DNA from: Myrica gale
Lineage: Eukaryota; Streptophyta; Magnoliopsida; Fagales; Myricaceae
Length of the DNA: 64,000 nt
Assembly: GCA_963930655.1 (NCBI GenBank)
Contig: OZ005608.1
Coordinates: 26,623,271 to 26,687,270, forward strand
Direction: 5' to 3'
Shown: one piece after another, positions 14,501-26,700 of the stretch
Position numbering within the stretch: position 1 is the stretch's first letter
Layout of the letters: every line of letters starts with the position of its first letter
Notes under the pieces: generated by a model
Told to the model about the DNA's origin: nothing
What the model saw: only the letters and a program-made list of their open reading frames with translations
The model's database searches: none
Position numbers and translations under genes: made by a program

Positions 14501-17450
14501 TCAACATTGGGTTGGCTTTAGTGATTCACTATGTCTTCACAACTTTGCCTCAGTTTCTTCTTTACATTGTTCTATTTTATTGAAACAGTTTAATTCATAA
14601 TTGATTTATGGTCTGATATATCTAGGAAGGGAGTCAGAGTGAAGATGGCTCAGATGATGATGAAGCTCCCGAGATCTCTAAATGGGAATCCATAATTTGG
14701 CTTTTCATCATGACCACTTGGATCTCAATCCTATCTGAATATTTAGTTCGTGCAATAGAGGCAATATTTTCTCACTCGTGCTTCCTCTCTCCGTGCTATA
14801 TTTATCACCTCCAAACGAATAAACACTTTTAGAAAGATAATATGTTTTTTTCCTTGGGTTTTTTCGTATATTTTTGAGCACGCATGCCATTTTCATGCGC
14901 TTACGTTATTTTGTGCCGTAATTAAATATTTAGGTGCTGGTACCTCTCTATCGGGCTTTGGGGCATTGGCCAGTTATAATTGTGGACAAATGAGCCTGTA
15001 TGTATAATATTGGCAGCTAGTGTTAGACATTAGTCAAATTGTCGAAATCCTCATAAATGCAACCTTTGAAGAAACTGTCAGATGATTTAGAGGATTTTTG
15101 GGAACCTGTTTTACTGATTCAAGCACCATCTTGTTCCCCCAACATCCCCCTCCCTCCAAAAGAAATTAAACAACGCTTTTCTATCGTTTTCTTTGCTGCC
15201 TCTTCTCTTTGTTATCGGTTATTGTTATCCCTTGCTATGCTGATTCGGATTAAGGTGATTGTTATCCGTTACTTATTTGAGATTTTAATTGAACGACGTT
15301 TAAATAATGTTGTTCTATTGACTTGGTTTGCTCCTCTGCTAGTCTTTGATTTCTGAACTTTTTGGTTCCGCGATTGTTTTGCAGGGGGCCTCTATCGCAT
15401 GGAATATCCCCATTTCATTTATTAGTGTTATTTTGCTCCCAATTGTGGGGAATGCTGCGGAACATGCAAGTGCTATTATGTTTGCCATGAAAGACAAGCT
15501 TGTAAGCTTTTGGACATTCTTATGTGTCTATTTTTGCTACAATGAATTACAATAATTTGGGTGTCTTTGCAGGACATTTCTTTAGGAGTGGCAATAGGAT
15601 CATCAACACAGATATCCATGTTTGGGGTAGGTACTAACCACGTGGGTTTCTCACTATCTATTTACTATTTGTACTTCCCTAAAATAAGGGTTTGTTGGAA
15701 GTCTTCTAGCAATTGGTGTATGACCCTTCCCTCCTTTCTTTTCCCTCTTGGAAAGAGTGAATGTAGCACTAATCCCAATCAATAGCTAGGCCAGTCATCT
15801 GCCTGGGTTTTGGAATTGGGGATGTCCCATGGTCTTTAGTTTTGCCTCCCATCTGCTGTCTCAGCAGATGGATGGGTTCCTTTACTGGATAAGATAACTG
15901 GTAATGGTCATACTCATCTTGAGTAATGTGTTCTTTCCTGACAAGTCTTGTTTCCATCTTGTGTAGCGGAAGCTAATAAATTAGAGTCTCTAATTGTATG
16001 CTCCTCCTGAGGTCTTTGTCCATAAATATGATTTTGGTGATCTTGAAGCTTGTAATCAAATGTTCTATTAAGATCTGTGCAATACAGATTTTGGACAAGT
16101 CCAAATCCATTCAACACAAAATAACGAGTTAATTCAGGGAAAATAAGGGACAACATGTTTTGTAGGGGAGACATGTCTCACATGGTGGTGGGGGCAGTAG
16201 TGCTTTAGAGAAGTTATTCTTGGTTTGTCTAGCTCCAATATATATCCATTACTATATTCCGTCTTTTTCTGATTCTTAGGTGCTGTTTATTTAGAGCAGA
16301 GTCAGTTTCTGATCTTTTGTCTATATGTCCATCTTATTATTAGATCGCATATATTGTGACTCATTTCATGTTTGGACAGTTCATTCGTCAATCAGAGACT
16401 TTTGCATCCACAATTGTGCTTGTTAGTATTGCTTTGTTGAAGATTTTAATGTTATATTGCTGCAGATTCCTTTTTGTGTTGTGGTCGGTTGGATAATGGG
16501 GCGATCTATGGACTTAAACTTTCAACTTTTTGAGACAGCAACACTTTTTATAACGGTCTTAGTAGTTGCCTTCTTACTCCAGGTTAGTACTTTGTTCACT
16601 AAGAAAAAAAATGTCAATTATTTCAGTAAAAGGTTCTGTCTTGAGATACGGAAGTCCCTTGAATAATAGGAAAATACTAAATTTTACCCACTTGTGGTTC
16701 AGGTCAAATTCTATTTTGCAACTTTTGATTTAAGAATTTTTTACTATACCAAGTGAGTTCTGATTTCTTTTTTTCTGGTTTATGAATGTCCATATAATCC
16801 ACCGAAATGAAGATGCTAATGTTTTTACTTACCCCAAAGGAAAAAAAAAGATGCTAATATTTTTGTGCTTACCTTACCATGCACAAGAACTTTTGAGTGT
16901 GGATTTCAAATCAGTTTTGCTGAAAAAAATATAAAAAAATGTGGGAAGTTCAGTTTCTTAAGGTACAGTTAATGATTCTAACACGACCCAGAAAAAAATA
17001 GCAATTATAAAGTCCTACTGCTTCCTCAGCTGTCTTGTTTGCTAATTGTTTAATGAACAACCTTCTGCTAATAATTTTCTCTTTATTTCTTTTGGATTCC
17101 ATGGTGGTGGTAATTATGTTCTTCTGGTAATTTTATGTGCACAGTCTTATATATGTTGTCATTGTTTTGTTTGCAGGAAGGAACTTCTAATTACTTCAAG
17201 GGACTGATGCTTATTCTCTGCTATCTAATAGTTGCTGCAAGTTTCTTTGTACATGTTGATCATTCTCTGGGTGAGTTCTTAATGAAACCTTCTGTTCTCT
17301 TGCCAAAGCTTCATATGGCGATCCTAATATTTATGAAGTATATAAAGTTTGTCCTGGCGTGGTGGGTGATTATACAAGTCTTTGCATTGTGATTTTGCAG
17401 AGAATGATAAGGAAAAAAAAACCATAATCAATGAAGCTATTGATCCATGA
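11582..17450 (+). CDS. CAX: Vacuolar cation/proton exchanger, CAX2/CAX5 type
   Basis: This encodes a tonoplast antiporter that moves Ca2+ (and in this subgroup often Mn2+ and other metals) into the vacuole in exchange for protons. Twelve coding exons join in frame to 457 aa: 11582-11626, 11797-12057, 12142-12209, 12307-12335, 13005-13195, 13296-13508, 14626-14760, 15385-15501, 15573-15626, 16466-16582, 17177-17270, 17401-17450. The start at 11582 is chosen because its 15 residues ([15 protein letters not shown]) join without a shift to MESLDDKP and match the N-terminus I remember for CAX2. Visible family marks are [13 protein letters not shown] with [13 protein letters not shown] (first CaX repeat), an acidic loop [12 protein letters not shown] in the middle, and [16 protein letters not shown] with [13 protein letters not shown] (second CaX repeat). 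The length is close to the family norm (about 440 aa). Intron 7 uses a GC donor. CAX2 versus CAX5 cannot be decided here. Confidence 0.95.
14450..14496 (-). repeat. Micro-insertion in CAX intron with 16-bp target duplication
   Basis: TACTTGGTGCACTTTT is present at 14450-14465 and 14481-14496. The intervening 15 bp read TTTAGAAAAAAAAAA on the minus strand, an A-tailed fragment. The LINE at 40540-41370 ends with a very similar TTTAGAAAAAAAAA. Confidence 0.6.
16811..16864 (+). repeat. Micro-insertion in CAX intron with 16-bp target duplication
   Basis: AGATGCTAATGTTTTT (16811-16826) and AGATGCTAATATTTTT (16849-16864) differ at one position. Between them lie 22 bp, ACTTACCCC followed by AAAGG and an A run. 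The ACTTACCC-A pattern is shared with the minus strand of the insertion at 10493-10509. Confidence 0.55.
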
Positions 17451-18690
17451 GGTAGATCTCCAAAAGCGTTGCTCCACTGAGCTGTAAATATTTCAAATTT
17501 CAACTTTTCCACCTTCTGCTTCTGCTTTTCAGTGAACTCAATTGACTGATGTCTTGCCTATTAGGTTGTCTTTTCTTCAGCTACCGTTGGATGCCAAATG
17601 CTTGCGTAGATTACAAGGAAGAAGTGTACAAAAGAAAATTCGAGTTATATTTCCTTTTAACCAATAAGTACCTTCTAGTTTATTCAGTAAAGGGCGTGAA
17701 TCCAAGGAAATTGCTGGGTCATGGTTTATGCCTTAGTTGAAGATAAATTCATCGCCATGAGGAAGGGATTTTGGAACACATGGGAACCATCAGGACAGTT
17801 TGTAGAGTTGTTGGTTTTAGGACCGGATAAAAGGGTACTTTATTGCTGTATACTACTGTTGTATTTTAGTGACTCCCCCCCTCCTTTTCTTCTTTGATAT
17901 CTGATTATGTCTGCCATATTTGTAATGGCTTCGCGTAAGGTGTTTGTTTTATGATTGCCATATCTTGTAATGGCTCCACCAAGGTGCTTGTTTTGTGTAA
18001 GTTGTTGCATACAATTTTCGTGTTAGTAGCTTTCAGTAGGTCATTTTATTATCTCCATCAATTTCATGCCAGATGATTGAATAAGTTGTTGATATTGTGA
18101 TCTTAAGAGAATTGACCTTTTTAGTTTAGTGACCCTGGAATGGTTCCAACTCTTTTAGCCTCAAATAGTTAATGTTTAATGAATTCTTATCCGATTGGAT
18201 TGTCGCCGTCATCTTATTAATTAATGACCACCCCAAATGAATCTATGCTTGTCTCCGATCTTTGCATTTGCTCTACCCCGCCCTTGAACCTGAAAGATAC
18301 ATCCTTGTTAGTCGATCAAGCTTGTGAACAGATCAAATATGTTGTCTTTTGCTTAGGGTATATAGTTGGAGACTGTTCGATTCCTTATGCCGTGTGAGGA
18401 GATTAGACGTGGGTTAGCATTTGCTTGGTGTTTCAAGTGGCCGTGTTTGATGGATGGTTGGTGTAATTAGGATTTGGATCCTTCTTGTGTGGCTAGCAAT
18501 GGCCTTGTTTCTATAATGCATATCCTTTGGCGGTCTCCTGATTAGTCAATTTCGAAGTTCTGCAACAAAACTTCAGCTCGTAACGCTTTCTTTTTATATT
18601 CTTTTCTTAAACCAACTGGGAGTTTGGAGAAAAAAACTAAATAATCACGGAATAGAAGGGTTGTGAAAGGAACTCGAACGATATTTGGAA
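17451..18690. other. CAX 3' flank and intergenic DNA
   Basis: The beginning (to about 18000) is probably the CAX 3' untranslated region; two near-repeats of an AAGGTG-TTGTTTT phrase lie at 17930-18000. No further gene or repeat end is evident. Confidence 0.4.
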
Positions 18691-18696
18691 TTTTCA

Positions 18697-19490
18697 TTTC
18701 TAATCATCCCAACTATGAACTTGAGTCTTGACCAAAGTGGTCTTGCAAATATGTGGAAGTGGTTAGAGTTTGCGGTAGGCCATGCGCTATCCTCAGCTTG
18801 ATTATTATCTGGGTTTGCCGGCCACAAGCTTCCGTCATTACAAGTATCTCCTATAACGACTGATTGTGTCGCTTCGTGGTGGATTTTTCCAGAAAGCAAC
18901 CTTCATTTTGGTTATCCTGTCTCCCTCTGTAAATAGTATTACCTGTCGTAGATTCCTGATCAGTGAATTCTACTGGCTAGTGGCTACTTTTTTGTTCTCA
19001 TAAAATGCTGCGCGGACCAAGTGGTGCATATTTTAAGAGCCAAGAGGGGTTGTGAGTGGAAAGTGAAACATCTAAGAGAGTTGCAAATGGTAGATGGATG
19101 GCCCCAAAAGCCCATTCCTAATGCCGTCTCTGTATCAGGTGTTGAAGGATAACCTTTCGGGATTCATACTGATCCCAATGCTGAAAGTCGTCGGATGTTT
19201 GGCATCGGAATTCCCAAAAGTGCAACTACAAGCCCTGATCTTTTTGACATCCACCAAACTTTCAAACCATATGCCTAGATGCGTATCACGTAAGCGCAAC
19301 GAGTTTTGTTTAGAGTCGCTTCTTTTAATTAGTAGAAGGTGGCCGAATGGCGAGACTTTCTTTATTAACGTGGGACTCAGATCGGTGCTTAAGTAATATG
19401 ACGGGGTTTATAATCAAGAAGAGAAACTATCCATTCACGTGATTGGACATGTTGCTGTCAGCCCTTTCGGTAACTTGATTCCGATGGATA
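18697..19490. repeat. Direct duplication, copy 1
   Basis: This segment recurs at about 19546-20640. Matching landmarks: TTTCTAATCATCCCAA (18704 and 19553), AAGTGGTGCATATTTTAAGA (19018 and 19879), GACATCCACCAAACTTTCAA (19248 and 20110), GCGTATCACGTAAGCGCAA (19280 and 20142) and AAGAAGAGAAACT (19418 and 20585). Copies differ by point changes and small indels, so the duplication is not recent. No coding function recognised. Confidence 0.75.
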
Positions 19491-19545
19491 CATTCACTAA
19501 TAACTAGAGGACTTCAGGAACAGGGTAAGTAGAGATTTTTGTGAA

Positions 19546-20640
19546 TTTTCGTTTCTAATCATCCCAATTATGAACTTGACCAAGGTGGTCTTGCAAATAT
19601 TTGGCTGTGGTTTGTGTTTCTGGTAGGCCATGCGTTTTCATCAGCTTGATTATTATCTGGGTTTGTGGGCCACATGGTAGGATGAAAAGTTTGTATTAAC
19701 AAGCAAGCTTCCGTCACTTAAAATATCTACAATAACAACTGATTGTGTCGCGTCGTGGTGGATTTTTCCAGAAAAAAAAACCTTCGTTTTGGTTATCCAA
19801 TCTCCCACTGTAAATAGTATTCCCCGTCATAGATTCTTCATCTGTGAATTCTACTGGCTACTTTTTTGTTCTCGTAACCAAGTGGTGCATATTTTAAGAG
19901 CCAAGAGGGGTCGTGAGTGGAATGTGAAACATAGTACCAAGAGAGTTGTAAATGGTAGATGGATGGCCCCAAAAGCCCATACCTGATGCCGTCTCTGTTG
20001 ATAGGTGTTAAATGAGAATCTTTCGGGATTCATAGTGATCCCAATGCTGAAAGTTGGATGTTCGGCATCGGAATTCCCCAAAGTGCAACTATAAGCCCTG
20101 ATCATTTTGACATCCACCAAACTTTCAAACCACATGCCTGGATGCGTATCACGTAAGCGCAAGGCTTTTTGTTTAGTCGTTTCTTTCATTGGTAGAAGGT
20201 GGGCATAGCAAGACTTTGTCGTTGGACTCTCAATTGCCCACATTGTTTTAGCAATGTGAAACTACATTTTCAACACTCCACGCAAACTCAAGGTGACTTT
20301 GGGTTTTGAATTACAAAAAACAGAAAAAACCTTGCTCTGATACCGTGTAATAAATAAAAATTTAAACTTAGATAAGTGAGACAAGATATTTAAGTGGTTC
20401 GGTCATTGACATCCACTATTGGAAGACCCAAATAAGCATTCGGTTTTCTCACTTATATTTCAAAAGGTTATATACGGACTTATTTATAAACCATTAGTTT
20501 CAATTGCCCACGTTATTTTAGCGAGACTACATTTTCAACAATTACCGTGGGACTCGGGGTTTAAGTAATATGACGCGGTTAATCAAGAAGAGAAACTGTC
20601 CATTTTCGTGAGAACATGTTGCTGTCAGCTCTTTCTGTAA
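19546..20640. repeat. Direct duplication, copy 2 (carries a TRIM-like insertion)
   Basis: This is the second copy of the segment at 18697-19490. It is longer because about 310 bp were inserted at 20230-20540, at a position where copy 1 reads straight through from the GACTTT block to GTGGGACTC. Its open frame on the minus strand (19851-20243, 130 codons) has no recognisable domain and is not preserved in copy 1. Confidence 0.75.
20230..20540 (-). mobile_element. TRIM-like miniature LTR retrotransposon, 3' LTR truncated
   Basis: Read on the minus strand, a 195-bp LTR (20540 down to 20346) starts TGTTGAAAATGTAGTCTCG and ends TTATTACA. It is followed by CGGTATCAGAGC (20345-20334), a primer-binding site matching the 3' end of initiator-tRNA-Met as in plant copia elements and TRIMs. 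After only about 60 bp of interior, the first 46 bp of a second LTR appear (20275-20230, TGTTGAAAATGTAGTTTCAC...). No coding sequence fits in such an interior, so this is the miniature class. The 3' LTR is cut off after GGGCAATTGA. Confidence 0.7.
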
Positions 20641-20781
20641 CTTGATTTCGATGGATCTGTTGTTTTCTAGTGCCCGCCCACCATTTTCATTACCTCTGCA
20701 TACGATAAGACCTTTTTTATAAGATTGTGCCTAATAATACTGCGGAAGAGCAATCCAGCATAACTTCTAACGGAGAGCAAT

Positions 20782-23700
20782 ATGGGTGGTGAAGAAGAAG
20801 ATCTGCAATCGTCCTTGCTAATTAGCGCTCCATATGATGAAACAGAAGAGCCTATCAAAAGAAACGGTAATGAAACTTCGAATCCACCTCTGATGTTATC
20901 TTTTTGTGTGCAAGGGCATAGATAATGTCTCCAGATACATATAGAAGAACCTTCATTCTCGCCTATGTGTTTCCGTCCCCCTAAGATCAATAGACAAGTT
21001 AACAGCAGCTCTCCTTTTTCTTTGTTCGTCGCTTTTCCCTCTGTGGGTGATGTGGGAAGCCAAATCATATATTTGGTAAGTTATTTTCCTTGTTTCAAGA
21101 GTAGTACTGTAGTGTTGAAAGCAGAAGTTGCGTAGCTGCCTTCTGATCTGCCGCTATCTGGAGCAGAACAAGTGGTTGAATTGCTCTTTCTTCAATGGTA
21201 GGGACGAAAGACGAGACAATTCATGTGCTGCGCAATTCTTATCTGTTGAACTGTAGATCCATCTAGGCAGTTTTACTGTTCGGTTGCGGTGGTGTTTTAG
21301 TTGGTACGATTGACTGTTGAAATATATTTGCGAGAGACAACAGAAAAACAACCGGTCCAAACCCCGTTATCGTTACAGTCGACTGTAGGTTTTGACTTTT
21401 CTTCTTCACACTGCCGGTTGGCTTACAATTTGGTCAGATACAGACCCACTAAGAAGTATACTTGAAATGATGGAATAAACTTCCAAGTTGTTGTTTTTGT
21501 TGGGCTAATAATGGTGCTAATTTTTGTGTGAAGGAACTCTATGGACTGCAATTGCACATATAATAACAGGAGTGATAGGGGCTGGAGTTCTGTCTCTTGC
21601 TTGGAGCGTGGCTCAGCTTGGGTGGATTGCAGGTCCACTGCTGATGATAAGCTTTGCAGCCCTGACCCTTGTTTCCACAAAACTTCTCTGCGACTGTTAT
21701 AGATACCCTGATCCTGAAGATGGCCCCTCCAGAATCAGGTCCTATATGGAAGCTGTCAATTTGTATTTAGGTGAGAGATTCAATCCCAAATTTTTTTCTT
21801 CTTCCATGTGTCCCCACCTCACCCATCATTCTACGATGCAAAACAGAGTCTTACAGTTAGGTAGCTAACCTTTTCAACAGTGGAAAATGAGATGGAGCCC
21901 TACTTCCGCGGCTCTATTTTGTTGCTTCCACGTTCCTCTGTCTCACATGCCGTTTATGTGGAAAACTACAATGAAAATTTTGAATATTGAGGTTTAAAAA
22001 ATATTATAAAGTAAAGATATGCTATAAGAGTCGGTGAAAAAGTGAAGAGAGATAAATTTTTTAATAAATATTATAATAATAAAGTATTATATGATGAATT
22101 TTTTATTATTAAATTTAAATTTTGAAGCCCAAATTTTTGAGAGTCAAACATGCACAATATATCCCATCAAATCTAAGAATCAAACAACATTAATATGGTG
22201 CATGGGACCCAACTTGAAAGCAGGTTGCGGGCAAAAAATAATAATATTAAGGCCTACGTGTCTTTCCATTTAAATGAATACGACAAAGAAAAGAAGAAGA
22301 GAAAAAAAGATTATAAACAGTTCAGGTGGATGAATTTTACCCTATACCGTGCTTACTGTCGAGATTTGTCAACACCTTTGGATAGTAGGAGAGAAATTAT
22401 TGTACTGCATTATATTACTCTGATCCTATGGATTGAATTGCATGCACTCAGAAACAAGACCCAGTCTCTCTCACTTCACTTGTCATGATCTGGTGGTATT
22501 TTCTCCTTCTTTAAGAGAAATTTCTGAAGCCTGCCAATCAGACCAGGAGACAAAAACAGTTGCAAGAATAAGGTGGCAAAAGCTGTCTAACAGATCCCTA
22601 GTTGTCTGGTAGGGAGAAAAAAAAAATTCCCTACTCCATGAGACCTAGATATGTTTCCTGCAAATACTACACTAGTCTGCATTGATGATAACTTTTTTCT
22701 TTTCGAAATGCATTTTCGGGTGTTATCTTCTAACAAAGCTAGAATGGGATTTTAGGAGAGAAGACACACACGGTGTGTGGAGTAATCGTGCAGGAGAGCC
22801 TAGTAGGGTGTGGAGTTGCGTATATCATTACGGCCGCTAGCAGCATCAGGTATTCCTCCTGAACCCGCTCTCGCTTCTTATTCTTTATTCTTATTCTCTT
22901 TAATCATTTGTTTTGGACAAAAACCTCCCCTTTTGAAAGGGAGACGATCCACGTTAGAGACTAGAGAGAGCTGAGGGGAACATAGAGGGGTGCAGACTGC
23001 AGTGCGGAAAGCTAATTGGTCGAATAGAGCCCAGTTATTGGGCTACTTTGGCCTTACTCAAACCAAACTTATCCACAACATAGGAATTACGAAATTCACC
23101 ACCACTTACACACAAAAATTAGAGAAAAGCAGTGGATCCTGCATCCTGGGCCTTAATACTTGGCCAATATTTTCGAAGACATATATCTATGAAGGCGCTC
23201 TTTGTTGTACTGACTCGACTATCCACCTGTCAGTCAAAGCTCCAGCCTCCAAGCCTCCGACCTACCAGTCTATTAAAATAGCTGTATGGACTTGGGCCAT
23301 GGAAAGATGAACTTTCCAATGAATACAATGAAAGGCCCCTAAGGTTAGCTAAAGGGCTTAAGGAATTTTGCACAGATCAAAGTGGGCTCAAAACCCATAC
23401 ATCTGCTTCGGGTACATCAGACTCGAGACCCAAACCTGGATCCAAGGATATGAAAAACTATCCCCAGATCTGGACATCGCTGGTGACTCAAGCCGGGAAA
23501 GCTTGGTCTGTTGTAGTGTAGTGACCTCTCTAAAAACTATCCCCGACTCCCTTGGGCTACTGAAGCTACCAGATCTTCTTTCTTTTTTTCTTTTTTTTTT
23601 TCTTGTAAACTCGATTTTGTCTGCAATGATTGCTGCCTGTAGTGTAAAGTCTTGGTCCTTTACTCCCTCAATTTTCAACTCTGCTGAGGGGTTGAGGATA

Positions 23701-26700
23701 TTCTTCAACCATTCCTGCATAGGAACAGCTGGAAGGATGATTTGCTTTCCCAACCAAATTAAGGATCCCTTTTCGGAAAAGACGAGGATATAGTTGCAAT
23801 GACTTCGAGACAAGATGCTAGTGACATCACTACGTGTATAAACAGGACACTTAGAATCGGTATATCTGGTGAGATGGAGTTACCACTGGATGAATTCCAC
23901 TTACATACCCATTGCGGGCATGCTAGTACAAATGGGCCATGCCTCGTATCAGCTGGAATCGGTATCAGCTGAGCGGCCTTGTATCAAATTTTGGACAGCA
24001 ATTCTCAGATTGAATTGCACGAAAAGAGAGATATATAACAGGGGGAACGGATTCCCTCCGAAGGCCACCGAAGGGAAGGTGGAGATTAAAAAAAAAACAA
24101 ATCAATAGTTGATACAAGTACACATCTCCGTCGTAGTAGTGTCAGACAAAAAAATTACAGAATCATATCTCAAACTTTATGAAAATGGCTATCCTCTCGT
24201 TATGTGCTACTGGAGTACTTCCAACTGTAAAGGACAAAATTTTAGTCTCAGTTTCAATCACTCTCTTAATTTGTCAGAGGAGAAGACTAGCTAACCACCG
24301 ATCCACTCACTTGGACTGGTCGTGAAAGATGCGCAGTCATGCTCCTTTTTTATTCAAGATGACGTTCGGGGAAAGGAAAAAAGGGGGGAAGTGAAATGGC
24401 CACGACGAATACGATAGCCGCTTCCTCGATTATTTTTTGGGGCCTAACTGATATTATAAATCTTCGCAAGCTGATAAACATGTAACTGCAAAAGCTATAT
24501 AGTAATCTTGCAGAACTTCATGGACCATGGCTTCGGAATATCCGGAATAGCGTAGGATCCGGTTGCAGTCTTCAATCCATTGCCTAATCGGGAAGCATTC
24601 AGTGTAGCGTCAAGTACATGATAGGTCTCTCCTCCTCCTTTTCTAACAGCTTTTGGAAACTACACATATCCAAAACGACGAAAGCCTGTGCAGATATATT
24701 TGAATTCTCATGTACAGAGTTAGAATCAATTCCAAAGCTTCTGTAAGAGTGAAGACCCTGTAGCGAAGTTCTTGCTCTTCTTTCGAGTTGAAAATAAATA
24801 TGGCTGTCGAACACTCCTTCGAAGTAGCACGTGGTTCCTGCGACGATGACGGGCGTCCGAAAAGAACTGGTATGAACTTTCCCGGTACTATATATCCGCA
24901 AGTTTTTTTTTGGATCCCTTCCAAATAAGTCTTGAATTCAGAGCCTACGGGCAACTTAACCAGGGACCTTGTGGAGCTGCGTCGCCCATATCATTACTGC
25001 AGTTATCGGCTCTGGAGTTCTATCTCTGGCATGGACCACTGCACAGTTAGGATGGATAGCAGGGCCAGTTTCCCTGCTTTGTTTTGCGATTGTGACCTAT
25101 ATTTCTGCATTCCTCCTTTCCGATTGTTACAGGTGTCCAGACCCTGTAACAGGAACAAGAAACTACTCTTATATGGACGCTGTTAGAGTGACTCTTGGTA
25201 GTATACCAGTAACTCCTCTTTTGCCAAAGGTTCTATATATAATCTGGAAATTAGGATATGCTTCATAAGGACTGCATGCTTTATGTAACTCTCTAATTTG
25301 GTGTAGTGAAAATTCAGGAAGAAAGAATACGTGGTTTTGTGGTTTTCTTCAGTACTTGAGCTTGTATGGAACTGATGTTGCTTATGTAATTACTACAGCA
25401 ACCTGTATGAGGTACTTACACTGCGAATAGATCATAATAGATACTTGTGTAGCGGGATTTTGTCCATGCGCATCTCTCTCTATTTATCTATCCTAATTCT
25501 GCTTTTTGCATGCCTTATATATTTAATGCCTCTCAGAAAGTTCTTTTTCGTATGGTTCTTCTTTTTTTTATCAGCTATGTTAATATCTGCTCGTTTCTTT
25601 CTTTCTCCCTTTGTACTGGATTTGGAGTTGGTAAATTTTGTTTTGGGTGTTTGTCTCATATTGGTCTTTCACATATTAATGCAGAGCAATTCAGAGATCG
25701 AACTGTTATCACAGAGAAGGGCATGAAGCTACATGTGCATATGGGGATTCTTTCTATATGCTGCTATTTGGGCTTATTCAGATTGTCATGTCTCAGATCC
25801 CAGATTTCCATAACATGGAATGGCTTTCCGTCGTCGCTGCAATCATGTCCTTTTCCTACTCTTTTATTGGAGTAGGGCTTGGGTTTGCACAAGTAATAGG
25901 TAGAGCTGTGAATTTGACTTCCTTCTGTCTATTTATTGGTCTCCAACTTTACGAACACACTCTTTGGTTGCTGAGAAAATATATGAGAAGAAGAAAAAAT
26001 CTGAACTGTGGATTTTAATATTCTTATTTTTCATTTCCAAGTTGCAAAAATGATAGCTTCCGCTCGAAAGAGCCCCAGGCAACTATCTGGCTCAGATCAT
26101 GCGGCAGCCAATGGAGGGTCTGGGAAATGTTTGTTTCATGCAGCAGGAAAGCCAGTTTCCTTTGGCAATTTAAGGATCAAATAAAACTCTCGTGTTTGTC
26201 AATTGCAGCCAATGGGAAGATTCAGGGGAGCATTACAGGAGTCCCAGCTGGTAGCGTAGCAGATAAATTATGGCTAGTCTTCCAAGCACTTGGGGACATT
26301 GCTTTCGCCTATCCATACTCTATCATTGTCATTGAGATACAGGTATGGATCAGGGTCTCTGAACCAGCCTCTTTATTTAGTAAGAAATTGATTTATGTTA
26401 ATGGCTAAATCATGTACTGTGAAATTTGTAAAACGAAGGACACTTTGAAGTCCCCACCTCCAGAAAACAAGACCATGAAGAAGGCCTCCATGTCTGCCAT
26501 CTTCATCACAACCTTCTTTTACCTCTGCTGTGGCTGCTTCGGATATGCAGCCTTTGGGAATGCTACACCAGGAAACCTATTGACAGGATTTGGCTTCTAT
26601 GAACCTTACTGGCTGATTGATTTTGCTAATGCTTGCGTCGTTGTTCATCTGGTGGGAGGATATCAGGTACTACCAATTTTTATATCGAATTTTAGTGAAA

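Noticed and set aside
22600..22650. A run between TAGGGAG and CCCTACT
   Set aside because: The flanks are a weak inverted pair, not a direct duplication.
23388..23813. 141-codon frames on both strands in the AAP intron
   Set aside because: No recognisable family on either strand; contains a long pyrimidine run. Kept only as unidentified DNA.
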